Part shown: in pieces, positions 17,465 to 26,804 of the stretch
How positions within the stretch are numbered: position 1 is the first letter of the stretch
Layout of the letters: every line of letters begins with the position of its first letter
Assembly: GCF_030345095.1 (NCBI RefSeq)
Contig: NZ_CP128360.1
Coordinates: forward strand, 1,736,001 to 1,800,000
Source of the DNA: Solwaraspora sp. WMMA2056
GTDB taxonomy: Bacteria; Actinomycetota; Actinomycetes; Mycobacteriales; Micromonosporaceae
Reading direction: 5' to 3'
DNA length: 64,000 bases
Translations under genes and position numbers: made by a program
The notes under the pieces: generated by a model
The model's database searches: none
Told to the model about the DNA's origin: nothing
Seen by the model: the letters and a program-made list of their open reading frames with translations, nothing else

Positions 17465-17953
17465 ATGACCGACACCACCGAGGCCAGCCCGGTCGCCGTC
17501 GTCGACGCCGACACCGAGGTGGCCCCCGCTGCGGCGCCCGCCCCCGTCGTGCGCACGCCGCGCGGTGAGCGCCCGATCCAGACCGTGGGTCGGCGCAAGG
17601 AAGCCATCGTCCGGGTCCGGATCGTTCCGGGCTCCGGCAAGATCACCTGCAACGGGCGGGAGCTCGAGGAGTACTTCCCGAGCAAGGTGCACCAGCAGTT
17701 GATCCGCGAGCCGCTGGTCACCGCCGAGAAGGCCGAGGCGTTCGACGTGATCGCGAACCTGCGCGGCGGCGGCATCACCGGCCAGGCCGGTGCGCTGCGG
17801 CTCGGCATCGCGCGGGCGCTGTGCGCCAACGACCTCGACGACCGTCCGGCGCTGAAGAAGGCCGGCTTCCTGACCCGGGACGCCCGGGTCAAGGAGAGCA
17901 AGAAGTACGGCCTCAAGAAGGCCCGTAAGGCCCCGCAGTACTCGAAGCGCTAG
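17465..17953 (+). CDS. rpsI: 30S ribosomal protein S9
   Basis: A 162-residue S9 with the actinobacterial acidic, Ala/Pro-rich N-terminal extension. The core has [19 protein letters not shown] and the basic end [12 protein letters not shown], whose tail reaches the decoding centre. I start at ATG 17465 with GAAGGA just upstream; a GTG at 17441 overlapping the rplM stop would add eight residues. It is cotranscribed with rplM and followed by an intrinsic terminator. Confidence 0.96.
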   Translation: MTDTTEASPVAVVDADTEVAPAAAPAPVVRTPRGERPIQTVGRRKEAIVRVRIVPGSGKITCNGRELEEYFPSKVHQQLIREPLVTAEKAEAFDVIANLRGGGITGQAGALRLGIARALCANDLDDRPALKKAGFLTRDARVKESKKYGLKKARKAPQYSKR

Positions 17954-17970
17954 TCGTCGTGCACGGCTGA

Positions 17971-18024
17971 ACGGACGGCCGGGACACCCTTTCCACAGGG
18001 TTTCCTGGCCGTCCGTGCTTTTTT
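17971..18024 (+). terminator. Rho-independent terminator of rplM-rpsI
   Basis: A 10-bp GC-rich outer stem (17971-17980 with 18007-18016) with an inner ACCCT/AGGGT hairpin, followed by six T at 18019-18024. It is the only terminator in the window with a clear T tract. Confidence 0.9.
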
Positions 18025-18171
18025 GTCTAGTTGGCGTGTTTTCTCCCGTTCGCCGGCAGTATCTTCTTCGGTTGCCGGACCCCACCCGCACCACCTCGGG
18101 TGGGCCACCCCTCACCCCGTGACGGGCCGGCGGACCGGCACCATCAGCGGGACCATCGGAGGATGACAGGT

Positions 18172-19536
18172 ATGACGCGGCTGTTCGGCACCGATGGCGT
18201 ACGCGGGCGGGCCAACGCCGATCTCACCCCGGAGCTGGCGATGGCGGTCGCCGTCGCCGCCGCCCACACCCTCGCCGAGCGTGATCCGAGCCACCAGCCG
18301 CTGGCCGTCGTCGGCCGCGACCCCCGGGCCAGCGGGGAGATGCTGGAGGCGGCGGTGGTGGCCGGACTGACCAGCGCCGGTGCCAACGTGCTGCGGGTCG
18401 GCGTGCTGCCGACCCCCGGGGTGGCGTTCCTGGTCGGCGAGACCAAGGCCGACTTCGGCGTGATGCTCTCCGCCTCGCACAACCCGATGCCCGACAACGG
18501 GATCAAACTCTTCGCCGCCGGTGGGCACAAACTGCCCGACGACATCGAAATGAAGATCGAGGCCGCGATCGACGCGGCGATCTCCGGCGACGGCTCGGTC
18601 GGCCGGCGCCGCCCGACCGGGGCCGGCATCGGCCGGGTGCACGACCTGCTCGACGGCGCCGAGCACTACGTCGGGCACCTCACCAGCACGGTCGGCCACC
18701 GGCTGGACGGGCTGAAGGTGGTGGTCGACTGCGCCAACGGCGCGGCGGCCGAGGTCGCGCCGGTGGCGTACCGGGAGGCCGGCGCCGAGGTGATCGCGAT
18801 CAACGCCGAGCCGGACGGGCTCAACATCAACGACGGCTGCGGCTCCACCCACCTGGACGTGGTGCGGGCCGCCGTGCTGGAGCACGGCGCCGACCTGGGG
18901 CTGGCCCACGACGGCGACGCCGACCGCTGCCTGGCGGTCACCGCCGCCGGCGACGAGGTCGACGGCGACGAGATCATGGCGATCCTCGCGCTGGCCATGC
19001 GCGACGCCGGGACGCTGACCGCCGACACCCTGGTCGCCACCGTGATGAGCAACCTCGGTCTGCGCCTGGCCATGTCCCGGGAGGGCGTCAGGCTGGTCGA
19101 GACCAAGGTCGGCGACCGGTACGTCCTGGAGGAGCTGCGCTCCGGCGGGTACGCCCTCGGCGGCGAGCAGAGCGGTCACATCGTCCTGCCGAGTTTCGCC
19201 ACCACCGGCGACGGGGTCCTCACCGGTCTGCAGCTGATGTCCCGGATGGCGGCCACCGGCAGGTCGCTCGCCGAACTGGCCGCCACCGTCACCAAGCTGC
19301 CCCAGGTGCTGATCAACGTGCCGGTCGGCGACCGGATCGCCGGCACCGAGGCACCGGCCGTGCGGGCGGCGGCGCAGTCGGCCGAGGCGGAGCTGGGCGG
19401 CACCGGCCGGGTGCTGCTGCGCCCGTCGGGTACCGAACCGCTGGTCCGGGTGATGGTCGAGGCGGCCACCGTGGCCGACGCCCGGTCGGTCGCCGAGCGG
19501 ATCGCCGACGCGGTCCGCGCCGCCAGCCCGGCCTAG
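18172..19536 (+). CDS. glmM: Phosphoglucosamine mutase
   Basis: A 454-residue GlmM. ATG 18172 is chosen because GGAGGA (18158-18163) lies eight bases upstream and the protein then begins [14 protein letters not shown], the family N-terminus. The active phosphoserine loop is [17 protein letters not shown], the metal loop is HDGDADRC, and the sugar-binding GEQSGHI and C-terminal [12 protein letters not shown] motifs are present. It converts glucosamine-6-phosphate to glucosamine-1-phosphate for peptidoglycan precursor synthesis. It works with GlmS, encoded about 3 kb downstream. Confidence 0.96.
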   Translation: MTRLFGTDGVRGRANADLTPELAMAVAVAAAHTLAERDPSHQPLAVVGRDPRASGEMLEAAVVAGLTSAGANVLRVGVLPTPGVAFLVGETKADFGVMLSASHNPMPDNGIKLFAAGGHKLPDDIEMKIEAAIDAAISGDGSVGRRRPTGAGIGRVHDLLDGAEHYVGHLTSTVGHRLDGLKVVVDCANGAAAEVAPVAYREAGAEVIAINAEPDGLNINDGCGSTHLDVVRAAVLEHGADLGLAHDGDADRCLAVTAAGDEVDGDEIMAILALAMRDAGTLTADTLVATVMSNLGLRLAMSREGVRLVETKVGDRYVLEELRSGGYALGGEQSGHIVLPSFATTGDGVLTGLQLMSRMAATGRSLAELAATVTKLPQVLINVPVGDRIAGTEAPAVRAAAQSAEAELGGTGRVLLRPSGTEPLVRVMVEAATVADARSVAERIADAVRAASPA

Positions 19537-19555
19537 GCACCGGCCAGCGGCGCCG

Positions 19556-21424
19556 TCAGGCCTGGGGGCCGTGGGCCGGGGTCGAGAGCGGCCGGACCCG
19601 GGCCATCTGTGTCGAGAACGTCCCGTCGGTGCTGAAGGTGAACAGCTCGTCGCGGGTGCACCGGTACTGCACCGGTACGGCGCTGAACTCGGGGACACTT
19701 TCGCGTTGCAACTCGTCGCCCCGGAAGAGCCGGATCACCGCGTCGACCTCGGCGTACCGCATGATCAACTCCGCGTCCTCGGCGTGGTAGCTGCCGGTGG
19801 CCGTGCCGAGGACATGGTCCGACCAGAAGACCCCGTCGTGCTGCGCCAGGCGGTGGGCGCGGTGGGTGTAGTCGACCGACAGCGAGCCGTCGGCGGCGAA
19901 CGTGGTCATGGCGCCCTCGCCGCCGCGGTACCGCACCGGGTCGCCGTCCACCGTGCCGTCGACCTCATCCACGGTGGTTCGCCAGGTGCCGACCAGACAG
20001 GGGTCGACGCCAGCGGGATACCCGGTACCGGCCGACGCCAACGGTTGCCCGACCGGCCCCGTCGCGACGTCGGAGCCGCTGCTGAAGCCGCTGCCGGTGC
20101 CGCTGCCGGAGTCGTCGGTGGAGCCGATGTCGGGCCAGAAGGGGGCGAGCGCCGCGGCGACGCCGAGCAGCCCGGCTACCGCTGCGGCCAGTAGCACCGG
20201 CCGGCCGGGCCGGCGTCGGCCGACCTGGACCGGCGGCGTACCGGGCGGTGCGGTCCCGGCCGCGGGTACGGCGGGCGCGGCGGCCGGCGGACCGGGCGTG
20301 GACCCGCCGGGGTCGACGCCCGGCGGCAGGATGCCGGTCGCCGGCGGCCGGTGGTCGACGACCCGGGGCACCCGTACGCTGCCCTCGGCGACGGCCAGCT
20401 CCGGCTGCTCCACGGTGACCGGTGCGATGCCGAAGCGGCGGTGCAGCACGGTGGCGACCGCCGGCATCCGGCTGGACCCGCCACAGAGGAATATCGCGGA
20501 CAGGTCGGTGGCGGAGATCCCGGCAGCGGACAGGGTCTGCTCGACGGTGCCGACCGTGCGTGCGATCACCGGTGCGGCGAGTTCGTCGGGTTCCTCGCGG
20601 CCCAGCGGTACGTCGACGTCGAGCAGCGGCAGGTGGATCAGCGTCGTCGAGGCCCGGGACAGCATCTCCTTGGCCGCCCTGACGTTGTGCCACAACTGGT
20701 GGCGGGCGCGGCGGTCGCCGACGGATCGCGGCTGGTCGAGCCGCTGCCACAGGGCCGCCGTACCGAGGGCTCGCAGCCGCGCGACGATCGCCGCGTCGAT
20801 GTCGAGGCCGCCGCAGTCCGGGGTGCCGTTCGACGCCTCGGTTCGGAATTCGACGCCGTGCCGGCGTACGACCGCCGCGTCGATGGTGCCGGCGCCGAAA
20901 TCGTAGATCAGCACCCGGCCGCCGTCGGGCACCCGGTCGCCGGCGATGTGCGCCAGGTGGTGTGCGGCGGCGACCGGTTCGTCCAGCAGCCGCGTCTGCG
21001 GACCGGCCGCGTCGGCCAGCACCGCACGTCGGACCGGGCCCCAGCCGGCCGGGCAGGTGACGGTCAGTTGCGGGTCGGCGTCGTCGGCCGTGACCGCCCG
21101 GGCGGCGGTGCGCACCCGGTCGAGGACGGCCCGGTACAGCTCGGCGACGCCGACCTCGGTGCCGGCGAGCAGGACCGTGCCGTCGTCGATGCGCAGTTTC
21201 GGGTGCGGTTCGAAGGCCGCCGGGGTCGAGATCGCCGTGTGCAGTGCGTCCCGGCCGGTGAGCAGCTGACCGGTGGGATCGAGGCAGACCGCCGACGGCA
21301 GTACCGGGGAACCGTCGAACAGCAGCGGGCGGGGCTCCCGCCCGGCGACCGCCAGCACCGCGACGGTGGACGAGGTCCCGAAGTCGATGCCCAGCTGAGG
21401 GCGGTTCAGGTTGCCTGCGTGCAC
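19556..21424 (-). CDS. Hsp70-family ATPase with C-terminal membrane anchor and exported domain
   Basis: A 622-residue protein. The first 340 residues are an Hsp70/actin-type nucleotide-binding domain: phosphate loops LGIDFGTSSTVAVLAV and LIYDFGAGTIDAAVV, and adenosine loop FLCGGSSRMPAVATVL. There is no DnaK substrate-binding domain. Instead a Pro/Gly-rich linker leads to one transmembrane helix (about 408-430), then a Ser/Gly linker and a domain of about 150 residues that should face outside, with CLVGTWRTTVDEVDG. That domain resembles small lipocalin-like folds, which is a guess. GTG 21424 has TAGACT seven bases upstream, suggesting a leaderless message. Its partner and substrate are unknown. 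Confidence 0.82.
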   Translation of the reverse strand: MHAGNLNRPQLGIDFGTSSTVAVLAVAGREPRPLLFDGSPVLPSAVCLDPTGQLLTGRDALHTAISTPAAFEPHPKLRIDDGTVLLAGTEVGVAELYRAVLDRVRTAARAVTADDADPQLTVTCPAGWGPVRRAVLADAAGPQTRLLDEPVAAAHHLAHIAGDRVPDGGRVLIYDFGAGTIDAAVVRRHGVEFRTEASNGTPDCGGLDIDAAIVARLRALGTAALWQRLDQPRSVGDRRARHQLWHNVRAAKEMLSRASTTLIHLPLLDVDVPLGREEPDELAAPVIARTVGTVEQTLSAAGISATDLSAIFLCGGSSRMPAVATVLHRRFGIAPVTVEQPELAVAEGSVRVPRVVDHRPPATGILPPGVDPGGSTPGPPAAAPAVPAAGTAPPGTPPVQVGRRRPGRPVLLAAAVAGLLGVAAALAPFWPDIGSTDDSGSGTGSGFSSGSDVATGPVGQPLASAGTGYPAGVDPCLVGTWRTTVDEVDGTVDGDPVRYRGGEGAMTTFAADGSLSVDYTHRAHRLAQHDGVFWSDHVLGTATGSYHAEDAELIMRYAEVDAVIRLFRGDELQRESVPEFSAVPVQYRCTRDELFTFSTDGTFSTQMARVRPLSTPAHGPQA

Positions 21425-21431
21425 CTGGCGC

Positions 21432-21437
21432 AGTCTA
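21432..21437 (-). promoter_or_regulatory. -10 element (TAGACT) for leaderless Hsp70-like gene
   Basis: TAGACT on the minus strand lies seven bases before GTG 21424, which puts the expected transcription start at or next to the start codon. No ribosome binding site is present. Confidence 0.5.
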
Positions 21438-21501
21438 GGTCGTCACCGCACATCCGCACGCGTCGTGCGGTGCCGGCCGCTGGCGTACCCACCGTGAGCG
21501 C

Positions 21502-22707
21502 TCACCGCTGGCGCAGCGCGGCCAACCGCCGGGTGGCCTCGGTCAGGACCTCGGGCTGTTTGCAGAAGGCGAACCGGACCAGCAGCCGGCCCGCGTCGGG
21601 GTCGTCGTAGAAGACCTGGGTCGGTACGGCGACCACGCCGCAGCGCTGCGGCAGCGACCGGCAGAACTCGACGCCGTCGGTGCCGCCGAGCGCGCTGATG
21701 TCGGCGGTGGCGAAGTAGGTGCCCTCCGGAACGAGCACCCGGAACCCGGCCCGGTGCAGTCCGGCCACCAGTTGGTCGCGCTGGGTCTGCATGCGTTCGC
21801 GCAGCCCGGTGTAGTAGCTGTCCGGCAGGTTCAGTGCCACCGCGACCGCCGGTTGCAGCGGTGCGCCGTTGACGTAGGTGAGGAACTGCTTGACCCGGGT
21901 GGTGGCGGCGACCAGGGGGGCAGGGCCGCTGGCCCAGCCGATCTTCCAGCCCGTACAGGAGAAGGTCTTGCCGGCCGACGAGATCCGCAGGGTCCGCTCG
22001 CGCATCCCGGGCAGGGTCGCCAGCGGGATGTGCGGGGCGTCGGCGTCGGTGAAGACCAGGTGCTCGTACACCTCGTCGGTGACCGCCCAGACGTCGTGTT
22101 CGCGGCAGAGCGCGGCGATCGCCGACAGCTCGGTCAGGGTGAAGACCTTGCCGGTCGGGTTGTGCGGCGAGTTGAGCAGCACCAGCCGGGTCTTCGGGGT
22201 GAACGCGGCGCGCAGTGCGGCCGGGTCGACGGCGTACCGGCCGTCGCCGTCGGGGCGCAGGGTGACCGGTCGGCGGACCGCGCCGGCGAGGGCGATCGTC
22301 GCCGCGTACGAGTCGTAGTAGGGCTCGAAGCAGACCACCTCGTCACCGGGTTCGCAGAGCGCGAGGATCGCGGCGGCGATCGCCTCGGTCGCGCCGGCGG
22401 TGATCAGGACCTCGGTGGCCGGGTCGTAGTCGAGGCCCCAGAACCGGCGTTGGTGTCCGGCGACCGCCTCGCGCAGCGCCGGGATGCCGGGGCCGGGTGG
22501 GTACTGGTTCTGCCCGGCCCGGATCGCTTCGGCGGCGGCGGTGAGCATCGCTGTCGGCCCGTCGGTGTCCGGGAAACCCTGGCCGAGGTTCACCGCCCCG
22601 GTGCGCACCGCGAGTGCGGACATCTCGGCGAAAATCGTCGTCCCGAACGGGCGCATCCGGTGCACCAGCGGGTCGATGTCGGCGGGTACGTCGGGGGAGG
22701 TGACCAC
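21502..22707 (-). CDS. Class I/II pyridoxal phosphate aminotransferase (DapC/methionine aminotransferase-like)
   Basis: A 401-residue fold-type I aminotransferase. Signatures include VNLGQGFPDTDGP, NSPHNPTGKVF and the PLP lysine in SSAGKTFSCTGWKIGW (about Lys247). This subgroup includes YbdL-type methionine aminotransferases and proteins annotated as N-succinyldiaminopimelate aminotransferase DapC in mycobacteria, so a lysine-biosynthesis role is possible but not proven. GTG 22707 has TAAAGT six bases upstream on the minus strand and no clear Shine-Dalgarno, so the mRNA is probably leaderless. It is divergent from glmS. Confidence 0.85.
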   Translation of the reverse strand: MVTSPDVPADIDPLVHRMRPFGTTIFAEMSALAVRTGAVNLGQGFPDTDGPTAMLTAAAEAIRAGQNQYPPGPGIPALREAVAGHQRRFWGLDYDPATEVLITAGATEAIAAAILALCEPGDEVVCFEPYYDSYAATIALAGAVRRPVTLRPDGDGRYAVDPAALRAAFTPKTRLVLLNSPHNPTGKVFTLTELSAIAALCREHDVWAVTDEVYEHLVFTDADAPHIPLATLPGMRERTLRISSAGKTFSCTGWKIGWASGPAPLVAATTRVKQFLTYVNGAPLQPAVAVALNLPDSYYTGLRERMQTQRDQLVAGLHRAGFRVLVPEGTYFATADISALGGTDGVEFCRSLPQRCGVVAVPTQVFYDDPDAGRLLVRFAFCKQPEVLTEATRRLAALRQR

Positions 22708-22713
22708 CTCGCC

Positions 22714-22719
22714 ACTTTA
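22714..22719 (-). promoter_or_regulatory. -10 element (TAAAGT) for leaderless aminotransferase gene
   Basis: TAAAGT on the minus strand ends six bases before GTG 22707. This short distance is the spacing expected for leaderless transcription. Confidence 0.5.
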
Positions 22720-22844
22720 TGCGGTCCATCGAAGCAAATGACGGCAGCCGTGTTTTATCCGGAATGACGTCTATAGCCGCTTACTGATCAGCTGGGGTGA
22801 GCGATCGAGGGGGTTATGCGCACACGGGATGAGCGGAGGTGGGT

Positions 22845-22850
22845 TAGGCT
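22845..22850 (+). promoter_or_regulatory. -10 element (TAGGCT) for leaderless glmS
   Basis: TAGGCT ends seven bases before ATG 22858, and the catalytic requirement for Met-Cys fixes that start codon. A purine-rich GGAGG further upstream (22835-22839) is too far to act as its ribosome binding site. Confidence 0.55.
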
Positions 22851-22857
22851 ACGGGCC

Positions 22858-24789
22858 ATGTGTGGAATCGTGGGGTACGTCGGTGCGCGGCCGGCGTTGG
22901 GAATCGTGCTGGACGGGCTGCGGCGACTCGAGTACCGGGGCTACGACTCGGCCGGCGTGGCCATCGTCTGCGGCGACGAACTGCGGACCGAGAAGCGGGC
23001 CGGCAAACTGAGCAACCTGGAGAAGGCCCTCGGTGACGAGCGGTTCGGCTCCGCCACCGCTGGCGCCGGCACCGAGACCGGCTGCCCGCCGCCCATCGGC
23101 ATCGGCGACGGCACCGCCGGCATCGGCCACACCCGGTGGGCCACCCACGGCGGCCCGACCGACCGCAACGCCCACCCGCACCTGTCCCGCGACGGCCGGG
23201 TCGCGGTGATCCACAACGGGATCATCGAGAACTTCGCCAAGCTCGTGGCCGAGTTGGAGGCCGACGGCGTCGAGTTCGTCAGCGACACCGACACCGAGTG
23301 CGCCGCCCACCTGCTCGCCGCCGCCCTGGCCGACCTGCGGGCCGCCGGCGAACCGGACGGACCCCAACTGCTCGCCGCCGCGATGCGCCGGGTCTGCCAG
23401 CGCCTCGAAGGCGCCTTCACCCTGCTGGCCGTCGACGCCGCCATCCCCGACGCGGTGGTCGGTGCCCGCCGCAACTCCCCACTGGTCGTCGGGCGCGGCC
23501 CGGGCGAGCACTACCTGGCCAGCGACGTCTCCGCGTTCATCGAACACACCCGCGACGCCGTCGAGCTCGGTCAGGACCAGGTCGTCCTGATCACCCCGGA
23601 CAGCATCGAGATCACCGACTTCACCGGCGCACCCGCGCTGGGCCGCGACTTCCACATCGACTGGGACGCCTCCGCCGCCGAGAAGGGCGGCTACGACTAC
23701 TTCATGCTCAAGGAGATCGCCGAGCAGCCGCAGGCGGTCGCCGACACCCTGCTCGGCCGGCTCACCGAGACCGGCGAGATCATGCTCGACGAGGTCCGCC
23801 TCACCGACCAGGACCTGCGCGACGTCGACAAGGTCTTCATCGTGGCCTGCGGTACGGCGTACCACTCCGGCATGGTCGCCAAGTACGCCATCGAGCACTG
23901 GACCCGGATCCCGTGCGAGGTCGAGCTGGCCAGCGAGTTCCGCTACCGCGACCCGGTGCTGGACCGCTCCACCCTGGTCGTGGCGATCTCCCAGTCCGGC
24001 GAGACGATGGACACCCTGATGGCGCTGCGCCACGCCAAGGAGCAGAAGGCCCGGGTGCTGGCGATCTGCAACACCAACGGCTCCACCATCCCGCGTGAGT
24101 CCGACGCGGTGCTCTACACCCACGGCGGCCCGGAGATCGCGGTCGCCTCCACCAAGGCGTTCCTCACCCAGCTGGTCGCCTGCTACCTGATCGGCCTGCA
24201 CCTGGCCCAGGTGCGCGGCATCAAGTACGCCGACGAGGTGGCCGCCGTCGTCAGCCAGCTGCAGGAGATGCCGGCGAAGTTGCGGCAGGTGCTCGACGCG
24301 ATGGAGCCGGTCCGCCAGCTCGCCCGGGACCTGTCCACCGCCAACCAGGTGCTGTTCATCGGCCGGCACGTCGGCTACCCGGTGGCTCTCGAAGGCGCGC
24401 TCAAGCTCAAGGAGCTCGCCTACATGCACGCCGAAGGGTTCGCCGCCGGCGAGCTCAAGCACGGCCCGATCGCCCTGATCGACCAGGGCACCCCGGTGGT
24501 CTGCGTGGTTCCGTCCCCGGCCGGCCGGGGCATGCTGCACGACAAGATCGTCTCCAACATCCAGGAGGTACGGGCCCGGGGCGCCCGTACCGTGGTGATC
24601 GCCGAGGAGGGCGACACCGCCGTCGTGCCGTACGCCGACGAACTGATCTACGTACCGCGCACCCCGACCCTGCTCGCGCCGCTGCTGACCACGGTGCCGC
24701 TGCAGGTGCTCGCCTGCGAGATCGCCGCCGCCCGGGGCCACGACGTCGACCAGCCCCGCAACCTGGCGAAGTCGGTCACCGTCGAGTGA
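22858..24789 (+). CDS. glmS: Glutamine-fructose-6-phosphate aminotransferase (isomerizing)
   Basis: A 643-residue GlmS. The start must be ATG 22858 because Cys2 of MCGIVGYVG becomes the N-terminal nucleophile of the glutaminase domain. That domain has RLEYRGYDSAG and the loop GHTRWATHGGP. Two SIS isomerase domains follow, with CGTAYHSG, SQSGETMDT and the C-terminal PRNLAKSVTVE. It makes glucosamine-6-phosphate, the first committed step to UDP-GlcNAc. Its 3' end overlaps the convergent DUF1023 gene by 14 bases. Confidence 0.97.
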   Translation: MCGIVGYVGARPALGIVLDGLRRLEYRGYDSAGVAIVCGDELRTEKRAGKLSNLEKALGDERFGSATAGAGTETGCPPPIGIGDGTAGIGHTRWATHGGPTDRNAHPHLSRDGRVAVIHNGIIENFAKLVAELEADGVEFVSDTDTECAAHLLAAALADLRAAGEPDGPQLLAAAMRRVCQRLEGAFTLLAVDAAIPDAVVGARRNSPLVVGRGPGEHYLASDVSAFIEHTRDAVELGQDQVVLITPDSIEITDFTGAPALGRDFHIDWDASAAEKGGYDYFMLKEIAEQPQAVADTLLGRLTETGEIMLDEVRLTDQDLRDVDKVFIVACGTAYHSGMVAKYAIEHWTRIPCEVELASEFRYRDPVLDRSTLVVAISQSGETMDTLMALRHAKEQKARVLAICNTNGSTIPRESDAVLYTHGGPEIAVASTKAFLTQLVACYLIGLHLAQVRGIKYADEVAAVVSQLQEMPAKLRQVLDAMEPVRQLARDLSTANQVLFIGRHVGYPVALEGALKLKELAYMHAEGFAAGELKHGPIALIDQGTPVVCVVPSPAGRGMLHDKIVSNIQEVRARGARTVVIAEEGDTAVVPYADELIYVPRTPTLLAPLLTTVPLQVLACEIAAARGHDVDQPRNLAKSVTVE

Positions 24790-26371
24790 CCACCTCCCGC
24801 TGGTGCTCACCGCCGAGCACGATCCGGGCCATCGCGTCCAACGCCGGATTGTCCTGCGCCCAGTAGCCCAGGTGACCGGCCGAGTCACCGGTGAAGACCC
24901 GGGCGCCGAACCCGTCGGCGCTCGGGTCCTGCCCGTGCCACAGCCGGTCACCCGGCCACAGCTGCGGCCAGGTCGCGTGCCGGATGACGTCGTCGTCGGC
25001 GGTGCTGGCCCACACCTGGTCGGCCGGCACCGCCAACTCGTCGACCTGGTCCACGCCGACCCCGGGTGAGCCGACGAAGATCAGACTCTCGGCCGCCAAC
25101 TGCGGATCCCGCGCCGCCGTACCCACCACCAGCGAGCCGTAGCTGTGCCCGAGCACGGTCAACCCCGCCGGGTCACCGCCGTCGCGGCCGGCGGCCAACC
25201 CGGCCTGGAACCGCTGCAGGTCCACCGCACCGAGCTGCGCCGGCAGCGGGCTGGCCGCCTCGTCGACGAACGCCGGCGCGGCGTAGTCCAGCCACAGCAC
25301 CCCGGCGGTCGCCTGCTGCGGCGCCAACTCGTGACAGCGCAGCACCACCTGCTCGGTGCGGGCCAACTCGCCGCCGGCCCGGGCCAGCCCGCTGCCCATC
25401 CCCGGCACATGGGTCAGCACCCGCGTCGCCGCGTCCGGGTCGCCCAGCGCCACGATCACCCGACCGGTCGGTGCGGGGCCGCCCGATCCCGGGCCGCCCG
25501 ATCCCGGGCCCTCGTCCAACGCCAACAGATACGCCCGGGGCCCGGCCGGTGCGGCCAGCCGGCCGGCGACCACGTCCAGACCGGCGATCAACCGGTCCAG
25601 CCGGCGGGCCTGCCCGACCACCGTCGCCGAACCCGCACCGCCATCGGGCAGCGCCGCCCGCTGGCGCACCAACGCCGCCCGGCGGCGGTCCAGCAGCAAC
25701 CGGTTCGCCTGGTCGCGTACTGCCGCCGGCAGCCCGTCGAGCCGGCCGGTCCAGGCCGGCTCGTGCCGGATCAGCCACCGCCGCTGCGCCGACGTCAGCC
25801 CGTCCCACCAGGCCCGCACCCGCGCCGGCGAAGCGTTCGCCGGTGGCCGACCCGGTGGCGGCCGGGCCGGCCAGCCCTGCGCGGCGGCGGTGGCGAGCGC
25901 GTCGAGCCGACCGGCCGCGTCGGCGTCCGCCGCCTCGGCCAGGGCGAGCGCCCCCGCGATCCCGTCGGCCACCCGGGCGGCACCGGCCAGGGTCGGACCG
26001 TCCGGCCGGGTCACCAAGGGGTCCACAGTGACCCGACCGGTGCGGTCGACGGAGACACCGAGCCGGCCCGCCGTACCGACCCAGTCGGCGAGCACCGCCT
26101 TGGCCCGGCTCAGCCGCTCCGCGTACCCGCTGAGGACCTGGTCGACCACGCACAGCTCCGGGCCGGCGGCGGCCAACCGGTCACGCAGGACGGCCAGCCG
26201 CCCGTCGGCGGCGGACGCCGCCGGCCCGGTCCACCCCTGGCGCAGCCGGTCGGCCGCCCCGACGACCTCGGCGGTACGCCGGTCGACGACCGGCTGCGTC
26301 CGTCGCCAGGCCACCGCCGCCGCCTGCCAGGCGGCCGGGTCGGCGCGCCACAACCGCTGGTACGCGGTCAC
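24776..26371 (-). CDS. DUF1023 alpha/beta hydrolase with helical N-terminus
   Basis: A 531-residue protein. The C-terminal half is a DUF1023 alpha/beta hydrolase with nucleophile motif TVLGHSYGSLVVG (Ser about 410). An aspartate and histidine follow at suitable spacing (ADDDVIRHATW; GDSAGHLGYWAQD). The N-terminal 200 residues are helical and begin like a WXG/EspC partner (YQRLWRADPAAWQAAAVAWR). The GTG start overlaps the stop of the small upstream gene by four bases, so the two form a pair. Such proteins are often linked to type VII secretion, but no secretion core genes are present here. The substrate is unknown. Confidence 0.8.
   Translation of the reverse strand: MTAYQRLWRADPAAWQAAAVAWRRTQPVVDRRTAEVVGAADRLRQGWTGPAASAADGRLAVLRDRLAAAGPELCVVDQVLSGYAERLSRAKAVLADWVGTAGRLGVSVDRTGRVTVDPLVTRPDGPTLAGAARVADGIAGALALAEAADADAAGRLDALATAAAQGWPARPPPGRPPANASPARVRAWWDGLTSAQRRWLIRHEPAWTGRLDGLPAAVRDQANRLLLDRRRAALVRQRAALPDGGAGSATVVGQARRLDRLIAGLDVVAGRLAAPAGPRAYLLALDEGPGSGGPGSGGPAPTGRVIVALGDPDAATRVLTHVPGMGSGLARAGGELARTEQVVLRCHELAPQQATAGVLWLDYAAPAFVDEAASPLPAQLGAVDLQRFQAGLAAGRDGGDPAGLTVLGHSYGSLVVGTAARDPQLAAESLIFVGSPGVGVDQVDELAVPADQVWASTADDDVIRHATWPQLWPGDRLWHGQDPSADGFGARVFTGDSAGHLGYWAQDNPALDAMARIVLGGEHQREVVTRR
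25476..25505. repeat. 15-bp perfect tandem duplication in the DUF1023 gene
   Basis: Two identical 15-bp units (25476-25490, 25491-25505) encode a GPGSGGPGSG loop between the helical and hydrolase parts. It is a recent slippage duplication in frame. Confidence 0.8.
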
Positions 26372-26670
26372 CGGCCCAGCCGACGGGCCGACCGGGCGTC
26401 GGCCTCGGCGTAGCCGTCGGCGGCCGCCGCCAGGGCCCGCCCGGCCGACACGGCGTCGGCCCCGGCCTGGCAGAGCTGCCGGTGCACCACCTCGGCCACC
26501 TCGGCCAGCAGGTCGGCCGCCGCCCAGCCGGGTGCCTCGACGGTCAGCTCCGGCCCGCCACCGAGCCCGTGCCCCAGCCGCTGACCCGACACAGCGAGTC
26601 GGTCGGCGACCTCGTACAACGTGGCCGGACGCACCGTCAGCGGCCCCGGTCCACCGGAGAACCCCTGCAT
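26368..26670 (-). CDS. Small WXG100/EspC-like helical protein
   Basis: A 100-residue protein. ATG 26670 follows a GGGAGGTGG ribosome binding site. The sequence is two long amphipathic helices (TLYEVADRLAVSGQRLG and AGADAVSAGRALAAAADGY) around a central APGWAAADLL turn that keeps a W-centred bend. The DGYAEADARSARR ending resembles the Y-x3-D secretion signal of ESX substrates. It overlaps the DUF1023 gene and is probably its partner, by analogy with ESX pairs. The family call is moderate because such proteins are short and diverse. Confidence 0.65.
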   Translation of the reverse strand: MQGFSGGPGPLTVRPATLYEVADRLAVSGQRLGHGLGGGPELTVEAPGWAAADLLAEVAEVVHRQLCQAGADAVSAGRALAAAADGYAEADARSARRLGR

Positions 26671-26791
26671 GCCACCTCCCGATCCGGGCGCCGACCGGGC
26701 GGCCGGCGGCGGTGCCGACACGCTAGCGACGATCCCGACGGTCCCGCTGCACCCTGTGGACAACCGGCGGCCGGCGGTGCCGCAGCGCCGG

Positions 26792-26797
26792 TATGGT
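26792..26797 (+). promoter_or_regulatory. -10 element (TATGGT) for leaderless acpS
   Basis: TATGGT ends seven bases before GTG 26805. It overlaps the alternative ATG 26793, which argues that the ATG is not the start. Confidence 0.5.
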
Positions 26798-26804
26798 GGC
26801 TGAT

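Noticed and set aside
21494-21505. 12-bp perfect palindrome GTGAGCGCTCAC at the end of the aminotransferase gene
   Set aside because: Short and overlapping the stop codon; in DNA this GC-rich such palindromes are frequent and no binding role is supported.
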